Shown here piece by piece: positions 21,153 through 34,589 of a DNA stretch of 64,000 bases. This DNA is from Rhea pennata. Taxonomy: Eukaryota; Chordata; Aves; Rheiformes; Rheidae. The notes below the pieces were generated by a model. The model searched no databases and was not told the origin of the DNA. It saw only the letters and a program-made list of their open reading frames with translations. The DNA is taken from the NCBI RefSeq assembly GCF_028389875.1, contig NC_084676.1:1426001-1490000 (forward strand). The letters run 5' to 3'. Position numbers and translations under genes: made by a program. The stretch's first letter is position 1. Each line of letters begins with the position of its first letter.

Positions 21153-24100
21153 GTCAGTGGCACTTTCTTTTCTCCTCCCATCCCACCCTTCCGCCTGCCC
21201 TGACGCTCCTTGCCCGCTTTTGCCTCTGCCTTTCGGCCGGTACTTGGCAGCTCTTTGGTCTGCGCCTCTTGGCACTGCGATACCCGCTGTGTTTCCCTTC
21301 GCTTGCAAACGCTCTCGGCGTTCAGAGCCGGTGCGTGCTTGGAGAAGGAGTCCGTGCTCTGGAGCGTGGGGCTTGGTGGGATCCCTTCTGCAGAGGTCTT
21401 CCCGAGGGTTCTCCCCAGAACGCTTTCTCCTGAGCGTTTCCCGTTTCGTTCCTGGGAACGGTGCTGCGGGAGGGTGTTCTCGTGGCGTGCGGCGCCGGGA
21501 GCTTGCCTCGGCCTCCGGAGGTGTTGGGGCTGCGATGCTGGGGCCTTATCCTTCTCAGAGATGGTTTCCAGCGAGGCATGAGGAGGAGGGTGCCCCTCGG
21601 CTCTTTGAAAGCCAGCAGACCAAATCTGCTGCCTGGTAGCTGTTGCTCGCTCTTCCCGAGTTGGGTAGTCGTCTCAGAGAATGAAATGAGAGCCGCTTGT
21701 GGTTGGAGCTGTCTCGGCAGCACCTTCACAAATGTTATTGCCTCCAGTGTGTGGAGTTCCCAGCAACCGTTTGCTGCTTCGATGCCCGTCGTGTAGGTTC
21801 TGGCTGAGACGCTCTGCCAGAAGCTGCCTATTTGGCACAATCCGTATATTCCTTTAGTAATAGTGTGGCTGTTAGGGTAAGGATCTGCATTAGGCCCAGT
21901 CGTGCTGGGAGTGGGAAGCAGAACTGTGGGAGCTGGTTGGTGTTCAGCAATTTCCTGGCACCGTGGCACTGGCGCCGAGAATGCGTAGAGAAGTGCCTAA
22001 GTCAAGAGAGCTGCTTAGTGATGCTTTCCCAAGACCGTTTTGCAGGCTGCACGAGCCTGAAGAGGCAGCCTGAAAAGGATGCCTGACCTTCATCCTTCAG
22101 CTGCAAGTGGAGAACGAGATACAACGGAAGTTTTCTTTGGCGGGATTGGCGGGGGGCGGGGGGAGAGAGATCACTGGAGAGCTGTGTCTCCCGTATTGAA
22201 ATTCATCTTTCGCTGGGCGTTTTCTTGCTGGGCTTTGTTCAGTGGGACTTGCCAACGAAAGCGTGCCTGGAATTGTCAGGTGTCTCTGGAGTCTGTCCAC
22301 ACCGACCGTATCTTCGGCTGGTCTCGTATGTCGGGAGGTGGAGTACCCTGTCACGGCGTAACAGAGGTGTTGTTTGTAAAAGGATTACCCTGCTCTATTA
22401 TCCGCTCTTCGGTAAGGAAGGAGAGCGCCTGAAACCGCTGAGCTACATCAGTGTCTCAAAGGCAGCCTTGCAAAAGGGAAGAGTCTGCGCCTGTGCCTGT
22501 TGATCATGGTGAATCAGGAGCTTCGTTCCCACGCAAACAGCTTCGTTGTGGAGGCCTCGGCGTTTGCGATGGCTCGGTGGGAATCAAGAAGGCAGAGGCC
22601 TGAGGGCTTTTTCCTGAAGTGCTGCGCGTACTTGTTGCAGGAGTGGAGTCGACATGTAAAAAGCACTACAGTGGAAAAGGCGGGATTGGAGACGAGGAAG
22701 CGAGAAGAGGGTGTTGTGGACAGGAATGTAACGGCAGGGGATGTTGCGGCCAAAGAGAGGAAAGGAAGGAAAGGGAAGGGAAGGGTGGAAAAGAAACTCA
22801 GGAGATTGCCGTCATTAACCGACATCACCTCCATATAGTGCCTGCAGTCAGTGCCTAACGAGCTTAGCCTTCATTAGGTGTGAATGGACAATGCCAGGCA
22901 GCTGGTGGCCGTAATTAGCGCTGATGGCTCCGTCTTTGATGGTCTGAGGGGGCGGGGAGTGGGGGTGAGGCCCCTGAAGGGCTCCTCGCGGAGGAAAGTT
23001 GAGAAGGGGGTGGGTGACTTCTCTCCCTCATTTTCTTTCTTCTTTGCCTTTGCTCGTTCTTCCTTCTGGATTTGTGTTCCCCACCTTCTTAGTCCCCGTC
23101 CGCGAGAAGCGGGAGAGAACGAGAACCTCAGCTGTGCCCCACCCAGTGTCTTCTTGCAGCAGACATGGTTCCCGTTCGCTCCGCATCCCTGGTTGTCATC
23201 TTGATGGTTTCATTCCATGTGTGTTTTTTCCTGTGTGCCGTTTGCGCGGCTGTAGTGCAGGTTTCCCCCCTGTGGGATTCCATGTTGTTACATACTCATG
23301 CGTAGCTCTGCCAGAAAGTGTAGTTCTACCGCAGCTGGCACTCGTGTTCGGCTGTGACTCAGTGCTGCAGAATACTTGCACAGTGTCTCGGGACGGACTG
23401 CTTTCGACTGCCTGTGTCTGAGTGCCAGGCAAAGCGGAAGTAATTGCATGCTGCCACATGCTGCATTGCTTCGACTCTGCAGGCACACGAAGCCACTCTG
23501 CTGTCTACAGAAGGAGTAACAGCTTGAGTTCTATCCTGGGAGGTGAATCTTGTCGTTGAAAAAGCCTCGATTCAAGGACGTTGTTAACATACTTAGTAGT
23601 TTATAGGGTGCAGGTGGAAGAGCAAATTTCGAGGTAGGTGAAAGACACAGGGAAAATGTGTTCCTCAATAAGCCAGGGCGTATGAGTCGAGGAGCTGCCT
23701 TTGGTCCCCTTGAGCCCTGGTGAAAGCTGGTCACTCATGGTTGCTGTTCAGCTACATAGCCACTCTCACCTCAGAGGTTTTTTTCTGTTTACCCAGTCCC
23801 TTATCCTTGGTCTCACTGTTGCACACTGTAGCCCTAGTTTTGAAGAGAGCTGCCATGCGGCCCTGCAGTCCTCTCTTGCTGAGTATGGAGAGCTGCTGCT
23901 CCAACAGAAGCTGTTCCAGACTCTGATCATGCTGCCAGCTGAAACAAACCTCTTCCAATTCTTCTCCCTGCAATTTCAAATTTTTTACCTAGGGAAGAGA
24001 AGTGTCCTCACCATTCAGGCTGTTGGTGAACCTTGCATTCAGATAATGCAAAATCAAGTCCTTTCTTTCCTTTCCTTTTTTCCCCCTCTCTCAATATTCT

Positions 24101-24358
24101 TGGAATCTGTAGCACTTTGGTGGCCTCTGAACCCTAAGGGGATGTGTGCATGGAGTTATCAGACATAGGCCAGATCATGTTTCAGAATGACAACTGCGTA
24201 GTTGAGAGACTATACAAAAACTTTGCAAACTTCATGTTTGTTTCTGTCCACACTCACCTTGTCTCAGGCTGGGCTTGTCTTTCAAAGGGTGGATCAATCA
24301 AAGCCTAGTAGGGATGTTCTTTGCAGTGTGACTTCCTTGCCTTGTGCTAAACTTTCTG
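21153..24358. repeat. Spacer after exon 2, with an exon-less promoter-like block
   Basis: No gene is supported. Positions 21153-23590 nearly repeat 5632-8060. The block at about 22860-23590 again resembles the flank upstream of a variable exon, but no exon follows. Only about 150 bp of the spacer start (compare 1-150) remain before a jump at about 23748 to sequence also found at 8990. The unique stretch 23812-24358 leads to TTCTGA at 24353-24358, the left border of the CR1 element. Confidence 0.75.
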
Positions 24359-27328
24359 ATCACAGAATCACAGGATGGCAGAAGTTGGAAGGGACCTCTG
24401 GAGATCACCTAGTCCTACCTGCTTGCTCAAGCAGGGTCACCGAGAGAATGTTAGACAGGATTGCATCCAGGCAGCTTTTGAATATCTCCAGAGAAGGAGG
24501 CTCCACAACCTCTCCGGGCATCCTGTTCCAGTGCTCCAGCACTCTCATGGTAAAGAAGTTCTTCCTCATGGTCAGGCAGAACTCCCTGTGGTTCAAGTTT
24601 GTGCCTGTTGCCTCTTGTCCTGTTGAATGTCTCCACTGAAAATAGTTTAGCCCTATGCTGGGCACTCTCTGGGAGCTCCATGTCTCTCTTGCTCTGGGGA
24701 GCCCAGAACTGGACACAGGACTCGAGGTGAGGCCTCACCAAGGCTGCGTAGAGCGGCAGGATCCCCTCCCTCCACCTGCTGGCAACACTCTTCATCGTAC
24801 ACCCCAGGATCCCATTGGCCTTCCTGGCCACAAGGGCACATTACCGGCTCATGGTCAACTTGTCCACCAGGCCTCCCAGGTGCTTCTCTGCAGAGCTGCT
24901 TTCCAGCAGGTCAGCCCCCAGCCTGTACTGGTGAATAACTGAAAGCGTTATTCCTCCCTAGCTGCAAAGCCCTGCACTTGCCCTTGTTGAACGTCATGAA
25001 CTTCTCCTCTGACCAAATGTCCAGCCTGTCCAGATCTCTCTGAATGGCAGCACTGCCTTCTGGTGTATCAGCCACTCCTCCCAGCTTGGTATGCTCAGCA
25101 AACTTGCTGAGGAGGCGCTCTGTCCCTTTGTCCATGTCATTGATGAATAAGTTGAAGAATACTGGCCCCAGTACTGAGCCCTGGGGAACTCCATTAACTA
25201 CAGGCCTCCAGCTAGACTGTGTGCCAGTGATGACAACCCTCTGAGCTCTACCTTTCAGGAAGTTCTCAATCCACCTCACTGTCCACTCATGTAACCTGCA
25301 CTTCTTGAGCTTGCCTAGGAGGATGTTATGGGAGACAACGTAAAAAGGCTTGCTGAAGTCGAGGTAGACAACATCAACTGCTCTCCCTTCATCTACACAA
25401 CCAGTCATTCCGTCGTGGAAGGCTGTCAGATTGGTTAAGTGTGGTTTGCCCTTGGTGAATCCATGCTGATTCCTCCCGATCACCTTCTTTACCTCCGTCT
25501 GCTTGGAGATGATGTCCAGAACGAGCTGTTCCATCACCTTTGCAGGGATGGAGGTGAGGCTGACCAGCCGTTTTTTCGTGGGTTCTCCTTCTTGCGCTTT
25601 TTGAAGATGGGAGTAACACTGGCTTTCTTCCAGTCCTCGGGCACCTCTCCAGTTCTCCACGACCTTTCAAGGATGATGGAGAGTGGCCTAGCAACAACAT
25701 CCACCAGCTCCCTCAGTACTCGTGGGTGCATCCATCAGGGCCCATGGATCTGCAGATGTCAAGTTTGCCCAAAAGATCTCTAACCCGATCCTCCTTGAGC
25801 AGAGGAAAGTCTTCCTTTCTCCAGACTTTCTCTCTCCTCTCACAGCTCTGGGATTGGTGAGGGCTACCCTTAGCAGTGAAGACTGAAGCAAAGAAGGCAT
25901 TGAGTAACTCTGCCTTCTCTGCATCGTTCATCACCAGGGCTCCCACCCCATTCAGGAGCAGGCCCACATTTTCCCCAGTCTTCCTCTTGCTACTGATGTG
26001 TCTGAGGAAGCCCTTCTTGTTGTCCTTGACATGCCTTGCCAGGCTTAATTCCAAATGGGCCTTGGCCTTCCTCGTTGAATCTCTGCATACTCTGACAGCA
26101 TTCTCAGAATCCTCCCAAGTGACCTGTCCCCTCTTCCACATTCTTTCCTCTTCTGTTGGAGTTTTGGCAGGAGCTCCTTGCTCATCCATGCAGGTCTCCT
26201 GCCCCCTTTGCTGGACTTGTTTCTCCTTCGGATGCATGCTCTTGAGCTTGGAGGAAGTGATGCTTGAATACTCGCCAGCTCTCCCGGACCCCCCTTCCTC
26301 CTGGGGCCTTAAGCCGTGGGACTCCTCCCGGTAGGCCTCTGAAGAGGCCAAAGTCCGATCTCCTCAAGTCCAGGGTTGCAATACTGCTTATTGGCTTGCT
26401 TCCTCCATGCAGGATCCTGAATTCCACTATCTCATGGTCAGCGCAGCCAAGGCTGCCCCTAACCTTCACATCTCCAACCAGTCCTTCTTTGGTAATACAA
26501 GGTCCATCAGGACACCCCTCCTCATGGCTCCTCCACCACCTGTGTCAAAAAGTCCTAATTGATGCTCTGCAGGAGCCTGCGGGACTGTCTGTGCCTAGCT
26601 GTGTAGTCCTTCCAGCAGATATCGGGGTGGTTGAAGTCCCCCATGAGAAGCAGGGCCTGTGATTGTGAGGCTACTTCCAGCTGTGTGTAGAAGGCCTCCT
26701 CGACTTCCTCTTCCTGATCAGGTGGCCTGTAGTAGGCACCCACAACAGTGTCCCCCATGTGAGCCTGCCCTTTAATCCTTACCCATAAGCTCTCTGCTCA
26801 CTCTTCATCCACCCCTAGGCAGAGCTCGATACATTCCAGTTGCTCTTTCACATGAAGAGCAACTCCACCACCTCATCTTCCTGGCCTGTCTTTCCTAAAG
26901 CATGTAGCCATCCATGACAAAATTCCCATCATGCGAGCTATCCCACCATGTCTCTGTAACTGCAATGAGATTGTGGCCCTGTGACTGCACACAGATCTCC
27001 AGTTCCTCCTGTTTATTCCCCATGGTGCATTTGTTGGTGTACAGGCATTTCAGAGAGGTAGTTGTGGACACAGGTTTCCCAGGAGGGGTGCAAGGGGATC
27101 CCCCATAGCCATGTCTCATATGCCCATCCCCGGCTGCACAGACCCTCTGGAGGCCTCCTGACTTGAGCTCTGTTTTGTTGACTACCCTGTCTTTATAACT
27201 GTCCCGTTCCCCCGTCCCACCTAGTTTAAAGCCCTCTTTACCCCACAGGCCAACCTGTTGGCCAAGACATGTATGCCCCACTAAGTGAGGTAGATCCCAT
27301 CTCTCCCCATCAGCTGTTGATCTTCATC
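24359..27328 (-). mobile_element. CR1 LINE, copy 2, near-complete ORF2
   Basis: This CR1 runs on the minus strand from the endonuclease start near 27280 (MGNKQEELEICVQSQGH) through reverse transcriptase ([35 protein letters not shown]) to the 3' UTR. It ends with the typical ATCACAGAATCACAG-type tail at 24359. TTCTGA flanks it on both sides (24353-24358 and 27329-27334) and is a probable target duplication in PCDHA spacer sequence. The FADDT box reads FAEHT, and frameshifts separate the domains, so it is inactive. About 150 bp present in copy 1 (9165-9315) are deleted near 24650. It lacks the retrovirus found in copy 1. Confidence 0.9.
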
Positions 27329-30300
27329 TTCTGAAGAAGAAGGGGAGTGCATGAAGCCACGGAGCCACATGTGTTTTTGTCTCAAGCCCAGCCTTGGGAG
27401 AGGGACTAATCTGTGCCTGCTGTTAGCAGTGATCATTCAGAAATCAGTCTCGTGTGATGACAGTTGTTATGCAAGCCTCAGTAGTTGCAATGGATGGAGG
27501 TCTTCTCCCCAAAAGGGAGCAGAAGTACTGGGGGAGATTGCCTGCTGTGCCCAGTCTGCAAGTAGCCAAGAGACCTGTATTGCCTGGTGAGCAGAGAGAA
27601 GTGAGGACAAGCCCAGGAGGGGAGAGGCGGGGGCAGGGTCCTGTTGTGAATGGCCTTCCCAGGTGTGCTCTGTGGCTCCGAGTCCACAGGCACATGGTGG
27701 GGGAGTGGGGGGATTGCCCCGAAAAGCAGTTTCTGAGAGTCCTCCAGAATCCTCAGTACTCACGCACCTCGTGCAAGACATGATGGGAAGGAGTCAGGAA
27801 GAGGCAGGGACTGCAGGGGTTTCCTCAAGTCATGTGTGAGTCTTAGGTGAGGAGTGGTGCAGACGAAAGAAAGAGGAGGAGGAATGGAGGGAAGAGGAGA
27901 ATGTGGAGGGGTGGAAAGCATTTGGAAGAGGTTTAGAAGGGAAGGAATAGGAAGGTGAGGGAAAGGGGAAAAACATATTCGCCCACATGCACAAACATGA
28001 TGGCTTGCTCTAGTCCCAAATGACCTTACCCTTCATCACATGTGAGTGTGCCATGCCAGGGAGCTGATCCCCCATAGTAAGTGGTGATGGTTCTGCCTGT
28101 GATGGTGTCAGCCATTGAGGTGGAGGCAATCTGAGAGCTCCTCACAGAGGGTAGGTGAGTATGAAGTGAGCTATTTCTCATGGGCTCTGCTATGCTCCTG
28201 CATCCCTTCTGGTTTTTGACTTATGTCCCCCTCCTCACCAAAGGAAGCAGGTGAAGCACGTTTTTTCACTGCAGAATCCATTGTATCATTCAGGAGCAGA
28301 AGGTAACCTCCTGTGCTTGTTACTCATGGTGGAGCATGAGCTATGAATCCTTCCCATGCAAACATCCTAGTTGTGGAAGCATCAGTCATTGCCAAGGCTC
28401 AATGAATTTCAAAGAGGAAGATTCCTGGGAGCTTTTCCCTGAAGTCCTGCTCATACTTCTTAGTCCCCATCCATGAGAACTGGGAGAGAACCTCAGGTCT
28501 TCCCTCCAGAGTCTGTTGTTCCAGCAGACATTGTTCACATTTGTGCTACATGCTTGGTTGTTCTCTTGACGATTTTATTTCTTGCATGTGTTTTCCTGCA
28601 TGCTGTTTGTGTGACTGTGCCAGAAGTTTCCCGCTCTCGAGTTACATACTGCTATATACTCATGCGTAACTGTGTCACAAGATGTAGTTCTACTGCAGCT
28701 GGCACTCATGTTCAGCTATATTTTAGTGGTAAAGGACACTGTCTCGAGACATACTGTTTCCAGTGCCTCTGTGTGGGTTCCAGGCAAAGCAGAAGTAATC
28801 ATGTGCTGTTACATACTGCCTTACCTTGACTCTGCAGGTGCAAGATGTCACTCCTCCATCTGCATAAAGAGCAACAGATTGACTTTTATCTTGAGAGGTG
28901 AATCTTGTCATTGAAAAAGCCCCGACTCAATGATGCTGTTAACATGCTCTTGTAGTTTACAGGGTGCCAGTGGAATAGCCAATCTCAAGGTAGGTGGAAG
29001 GCACAGGGAAAGTATGTTGATCTATTAGCTGGGATGTATTGGTTGAGGACCTCCCTTCAGTCACCAGGAGCCCTGCTGAAAGCTTGTCACTCATGGTTGC
29101 TGAGTGGGCCAGTTCCATGTGTCCCGTGGTGGTGGGCCGTGCTTGTTTTGTGAGAGTGCAGATAAACATGCTGTGATGGTGCCACGGTGCCTGATGGTGA
29201 GCATGTGGGTTCCAGCTGGGACAGCATTTCCCCCCAGTGGAACCAGCCCCTTTCCCCATCACCAGCGTGACTTGGGAGATATCTCAGTATTGTGTGCAAG
29301 ATGCAGACTGCTTCATTCTGATGTCTGTGGGATGTGCAAACCGGGGATGCGTGCCGTCCGTTGGGCACTTCTTTTCTTCTTTATGGAGATGACCTCGAGA
29401 GAAGAGAGAATGGCATGCATGCTCAGCTTTCTGTTCTGCTTCTGAATTGCACAGAAGTGGCTATAGGAACAAGTCAGGGATGCAGTGATTTCAGAGCTTT
29501 GAGAAGACATGCACAGTTTGTGCAAATCCCACTTCCACGGAAGTTATCCTTGTTATTGATCACTGGAGAATTCCCTTAGAATGCCTTCTGGAGGAATAAT
29601 CTGTTTTATTTTTCTGAAGAAGCAGGCAGTGGCAGAATGTCCAGGTGCCTCCAACTACAAGGGAGGAAGATGTGCCCGACAGGCAGATGTCTCTGTGTTC
29701 CCGTTCAGTCGTGATATGATTGTTAGGATCGATGTAATGTTGCCCAGGTCATGGCTGTAAGCTTATCCCAGCCGGCAGAACTTGTGAGTGACCTCGTGCC
29801 TTCCACGTCGCTTCCCGGCAGAATGTGAGGGGGTGGTAGGAAGCCCGTGTGATTTAGTGTGGGAGGCTGCCTGGTGTGTTAATCTCAGTGGATGTGGGGG
29901 GAGTGTGTGTGGATGTTTTGCATGAAAATGCAGGCGTGTAACCTTCACGGCTTCTGTTTTGTTGCTTAACAGATAGCAGGTACTAATGGGTGTGAGGCAA
30001 TGTGTGGGGACACATTGCTGTGGGCAGAGAAATTCCTATATTGTTGTTGTGGGAGTACTTGCCTTCTTGGAATGATAAGGAGAAGCTGGACAAGCAAAAT
30101 GCACCTGCAAATGGAAAACGAGGCAAAGGGAAATACCACCTTCCTTGGGGGTGGGGGGAGAGAGAGACCACCAAAAAGAGCCGTGCTTCTCCTCTATGTT
30201 TTCACCCTTCTCTGAAGGTCAGCATGCCAAGATATGCTCACATTGTCCTGCTGAAGTAAGCAGTTGTCAGATCTCTTTGGAGTGTCTGTGTGCTCACCCT

Positions 30301-31180
30301 GTCTCAGGGATGGCTTGTATTTGAAAGGGTGGACAATGCTGTCATGGTCCAGTGGAGACGTTCTTTGTAACATGATCTCCTTGCTCTGTGCTGTGCTTTC
30401 TGGTGAAGACGGAGAGTACGTGAAACCGTGGAACCACATGTGTGTGTCAAATGCAACCTTGCAAGAAGAAGAATTGGTGCCTGCTGCTAGCAGTGATCTT
30501 TCAGAAATCAGTCCCATGTGGCTACAGTTGTGGTATAAGCCTCGGTCTGTGCAGTGGATGGAAGTCTTCTCCCAGAGAGGGGGAGTGCCTGCTTTGTGCA
30601 GCCTGGAAGCAGGCGGGAGCCCTTTTATTCCTGCTGAGCACAGAGAAGTGAGGGCGGGTCAAAGAGGACAGAGCTGAGGGCAGTGTGGTGTCACTGAAGG
30701 CCTTCCCAGGCGTGCTCCGTGGCTCTGAATCCAGTGGCAGATGGGGAGAGATTGAGGAGACCGAGGGACTTCCCCAGAAAAGCAGTTTCCCGAGAGCCCT
30801 TCGGAATCCTCAGTACTCAGGGACCTCGTGCAAGCCAAGATGGGAAAGAGTTAAGAAGAGGCAGGAGAGGTTTTGCCCCAAGTCATGCATGAGCCTCATG
30901 TCGAGAGTGGCACAGACATTCAGAAAACGCTTTGGAAAAGGGAAGAAAGGAGAAGAGAAATGGAGGGAAGAAGAGAACACAAAGAGGTGGAAAGCGTTTT
31001 GAAGAAGCTAGAAGAGAAGGAGTAGGAAGCAGAGGGAAAGGCAGGAGAGGGAAGGAGGAAAAAAGAATTCGCCAACATTAGCGAGCATGATGGCTCTCTG
31101 CTGAATACCGCTAGTCACGAAGGAGCTTACCCACCATTCAGAGCAATCGCACCGTGCCAGGGAAGTGATGCCCCGTGGTA
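27329..31180. repeat. Spacers between CR1 copy 2 and exon 3
   Basis: No gene is supported. Positions 27329-27790 match 17102-17560. Positions about 28030-28960 form a third, more diverged promoter-like flank without an exon. From 28960 the spacer start seen at position 1 begins again and runs on, closely parallel to 1-2260. It includes a segment at about 29650-29980 that is deleted in the first unit. The repeated GAGAGAGAGACCACCAAA block is near 30165. Confidence 0.75.
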
Positions 31181-32126
31181 AGCGGTGATCCGGAGTTCCC
31201 CCGCAGAGGAAAGCAAGACGGAAGTGGGCGATTTCTCACGAACTCCGTTTTCCTCCTGCATCCCTTCTGGATTTCGCCTCATGGCCCCCTCCTCGCCAAA
31301 GGAAGCGGGGGGAGCTCATCGGTCCTCCACAGAGCCTATCACACCATTTAGCAGAAGAACGTTGTTCCGGTGCAGCAGAGCTCGTTGCCGTTCCCTTTGC
31401 ATCCTCTGCTGTTTTGTTGCAGATCCTGCCCCTTGCCCACGTTTTCCTGCACCGCGTTTGTGCAGCTCCCGCAGGTCTCCGCTTACCGGGATACGCGGGA
31501 CTCATGCAGGGTGTACGCCACTGCCGAGTGCTCCTGGCAGGCAGCCGGAGGGCTCGAGGGCTCGAGGCAAAAGGAGCAGGACGCCCATGGCGCTCGCTGT
31601 GCTTCGACTGCATGGGTGCAACGGGCCAGCGCTCGGCCTACGGCGGGGGCGGCAGCACGGAGTGCGCTGTGGGAGGCGAAGGCTGCGGTTAAGGAAGCCT
31701 CGCTGGGCGGGAGGCGGCTCAGCGCGGGAAGAGGTGCGCGGGCGGCGGTGGCGTGTCCGCGCCTGGGCAGGCGCGTGGAGCGTCGGGCAGCGGAAGCGGC
31801 GGCGCCTGAGCGGAGAGGGGAAGTGGAGGTGCGGTGTGGGGCGTGTGCGGGAGAGGCCGCGGGTGCCGGGGCGCGAGTCGGCGGTGTGGGGCGTGAGGGC
31901 CGCAGGCGGCGGCTTTGCCGGCGCGCGTTTGGCGTCGGGGCACACGGTGTCGCTGCAGGCTCAGGAACGGCGGCGGCGGCGGCGCGGCTCCGCCCCGGCG
32001 CGGCGGAAAGCCCGGCTGTGAGCGCCGGGGGAGCGGCAGGGCGCGGGCGGCGGTGCCGGGGAGCCGCGGCGAGCGGCGGCGGTGCCGGGGAGCCGCGCGG
32101 GGCCCGTGCGAGTGCCGGCGCCGGCC
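31181..32126 (+). promoter_or_regulatory. CpG-rich promoter and leader of PCDHA variable exon 3
   Basis: The segment is almost the same as 2261-3183 of exon 1, including the part deleted in exon 2. The candidate CGCT element GGTGTCGCTGCAGG is at about 31946-31959. Near-identity with the other two promoters implies the same regulatory input or a recent shared origin. Confidence 0.6.
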
Positions 32127-34589
32127 ATGGGCGTGTGCGTGCGTGCGGTGCTGCGGGTGCTGGTGCTGCAGGCGGCCTGGGCGCTGGGAGGCGGCCAGCT
32201 GCGCTACTCGGTGCCGGAGGAGGCCGAGGGCGGCACGGTGGTGGGTCGCCTGGCGCAGGACCTGGGCCTGGAGGCGGGCGAGCTGGAGGCGCGTCGGCTG
32301 CGGCTGGCGGCGAAGGGCCGGCGGGCGAGCGTGGAGGTGAGCGGGGCGAGCGGGGCGCTGGTGGTGAGCTCGCGGCTGGACCGGGAGGAGCTGTGCGGGA
32401 AGAGCGCGCCGTGCGCCCTGCGCCTGGAGGTGCTGCTGGAGCGGCCGCTGCGCGTCTTTCACGTGGAGCTGGAGGTCACCGACATCAACGACAACGCGCC
32501 GCTCTTCCCCGCCGCCCGCAAAAACCTCAGTGTCGCGGAGTCCTTAACGTTGCCGGGCTCGCGCTTCCCGCTGGAGGGCGCGTCGGACGCAGATATCGGA
32601 GCCAACGCGCAGCTCTCCTACAAACTCAGCCCGAGCGAGCATTTCGCTCTGGAGAGGCAGAAAACCGAAGAGGACGGTGAATCGTTATTTCTGGTGCTGT
32701 CGAAGGCTCTGGACCGGGAGGCGATGCCTGTGCACCGGCTGCTGCTGACGGCGAGTGACGGGGGCAGACCGTCGCTGTCGGGCACCATGGAGCTGGTGGT
32801 CTCGGTGCTGGATGTGAACGACAACGCACCCGAGTTCAACCAGTCGGTCTATAAAGTGCAGCTGGTGGAAAACAGGGAAGCGGGAACGTTAGTGATGAGA
32901 GTGGAAGCCACGGATCGCGATGAGGGAACGAACAGCGATATTTCATATGTCCTCCGAAGTATTTTTCCTGTGGACAGGAGGGACGTGTTCAGAGTCGACA
33001 GGAACAGTGGGGAGATCAGTCTTAGAGAACAGCTGGATTTTGAAGACGTTCCCCTCTATCGTCTGCAAGTGGATGCAGAGGACAGGGGAAACCCCCCGCT
33101 GTCCGGTCACTGCAAAGTAGTGGTGGAGGTGCTGGACGTGAACGACAACGCGCCGGAGGTGTGGGTGACGTCGCTGTCGGTGCCGGTGCCGGAGGACGCG
33201 GCGCTGGGCACGGTGGTTGCGCTGTTGAGCGTGTCGGACCGGGACTCGGGGGCGAACGGGCGCGTGCGGTGCGCGGTGTGGCCGGCGGCGCCGTTCGGGC
33301 TGGTGGCGACGTTCGAGGGCTCGTACTCGCTGGTGCTGCGGGAGGCGCTGGACCGTGAGCGGGTGGCGGAGTACGAGGTGGAGGTGCGGGCGGAGGACGG
33401 CGGGGCGCCGCCGCTGCGGGCGAGGCGCGGGCTGCGGGTGCCGGTGTCGGACGTGAACGACAACGCGCCGGCGTTCGCGCAGGCCGTGTACACGGTGCTG
33501 GCGCGGGAGAACAACGCGGCGGGCGCGGAGCTGGCGCGGCTGTGGGCGCGGGACCCGGACGAGGCGGGCAACGGGCGCGTGAGCTACTCGCTGGCGGAGG
33601 GCGTGGCGGGGGGGGCGTCGCGCTCGGCGTCGAGCTACGTGTCGGTGGAGGCGGAGAGCGGGCGTCTGTGGGCGCTGCAGCCCTTGGACTACGAGGAGGT
33701 GCAGGTGCTGCAGTTCGAGGTGCGCGCGGTGGACGCGGGGGAGCCGGCGCTGTGCGGCAACGCCACGGTGCAGCTCTTCGTCGTGGACGAGAACGACAAC
33801 GCGCCGGCGCTGCTGCCGCCGGCGGGCGGCGGCGCGGGGCCCTGGGCGGGCGGCGCGTCGGGGTCGGCGTCGGCGGGGCCGTCGGCGTCGGCGTCGCTGT
33901 GGGCGTGGGCGGCGTGGGGGTGGCCGGCGGGGCAGGTGGTGGCGAAGATCCGCGCGGTGGACGCGGACTCGGGCTACAACGCGTGGCTGCGCTACGAGCT
34001 GCGGGAGCCGCGGGGCAAGGGCGCGTTCCGCGTGGGGCTGTACAGCGGCGAGGTGAGCACGGCGCGGGCGCTGGAGGAGGCGGACGGCCCGGGGCAGACG
34101 CTGCTCATCGTGGTGCGGGACCACGGCGAGCCGGCGCGCTCGGCCACGGCCACGCTGAGCGTGTCGCTGGGCGAGGGCGGCGAGGCGGCGCTGGCGGCGG
34201 CGGCGGCGGGCGCGGGCTCGTCGTCGTCGGGGCTGCGGCCGGCGGCGGGCGCCGAGGGCGGCGGCGGCGGCGCGGCGGCGACGGCGACGAACGTGTGGCT
34301 GGTGGTGGCCATCTGCGCGGTGTCGAGCCTCTTCCTGCTGGCGCTGGTGCTGTACGGGGCGTGGCGGTGTGCGCCGCGGGCGGCCGTGCTCTCGGGGCCC
34401 GGGCCGGCGACGCTGGTGTGCGCCAGCGAAGTGGGCAGCTGGTCGTACTCGCAGCGGCAGAGCCGGAGCCTGTGCGTGGCGGACGGCGCGGGCAAGAGCG
34501 ACCTCATGGTTTTCAGCCCCAACTTCCCGCCGCCCGCCGGCGGCGCGGCGAAGGAGACGCCGCAGGATCCGCCCGCTCTGCTGGACACG
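32127..34589 (+). CDS. PCDHA: Protocadherin alpha variable exon 3
   Basis: The exon codes for 821 residues with signal peptide, EC1-EC6, transmembrane segment and alpha tail (GSWSYSQ, KSDLMVFSPNFP), ending LLDT|GTCAGT. The ATG at 32127 has the GCCATGG context. EC1 and EC4 to the tail match the other exons almost perfectly. The EC2 patch reads FALERQKTEEDGESLF. EC3 is the most distinct of the four (QLVENREAGTLVMRVEATD, VFRVDRNSGEISLREQLDFE). The juxtamembrane text is GAWRCAP. If unspliced, the frame continues about 110 codons through a poly-T tract, encoding a Phe run, to a stop near 34917. Confidence 0.94.
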
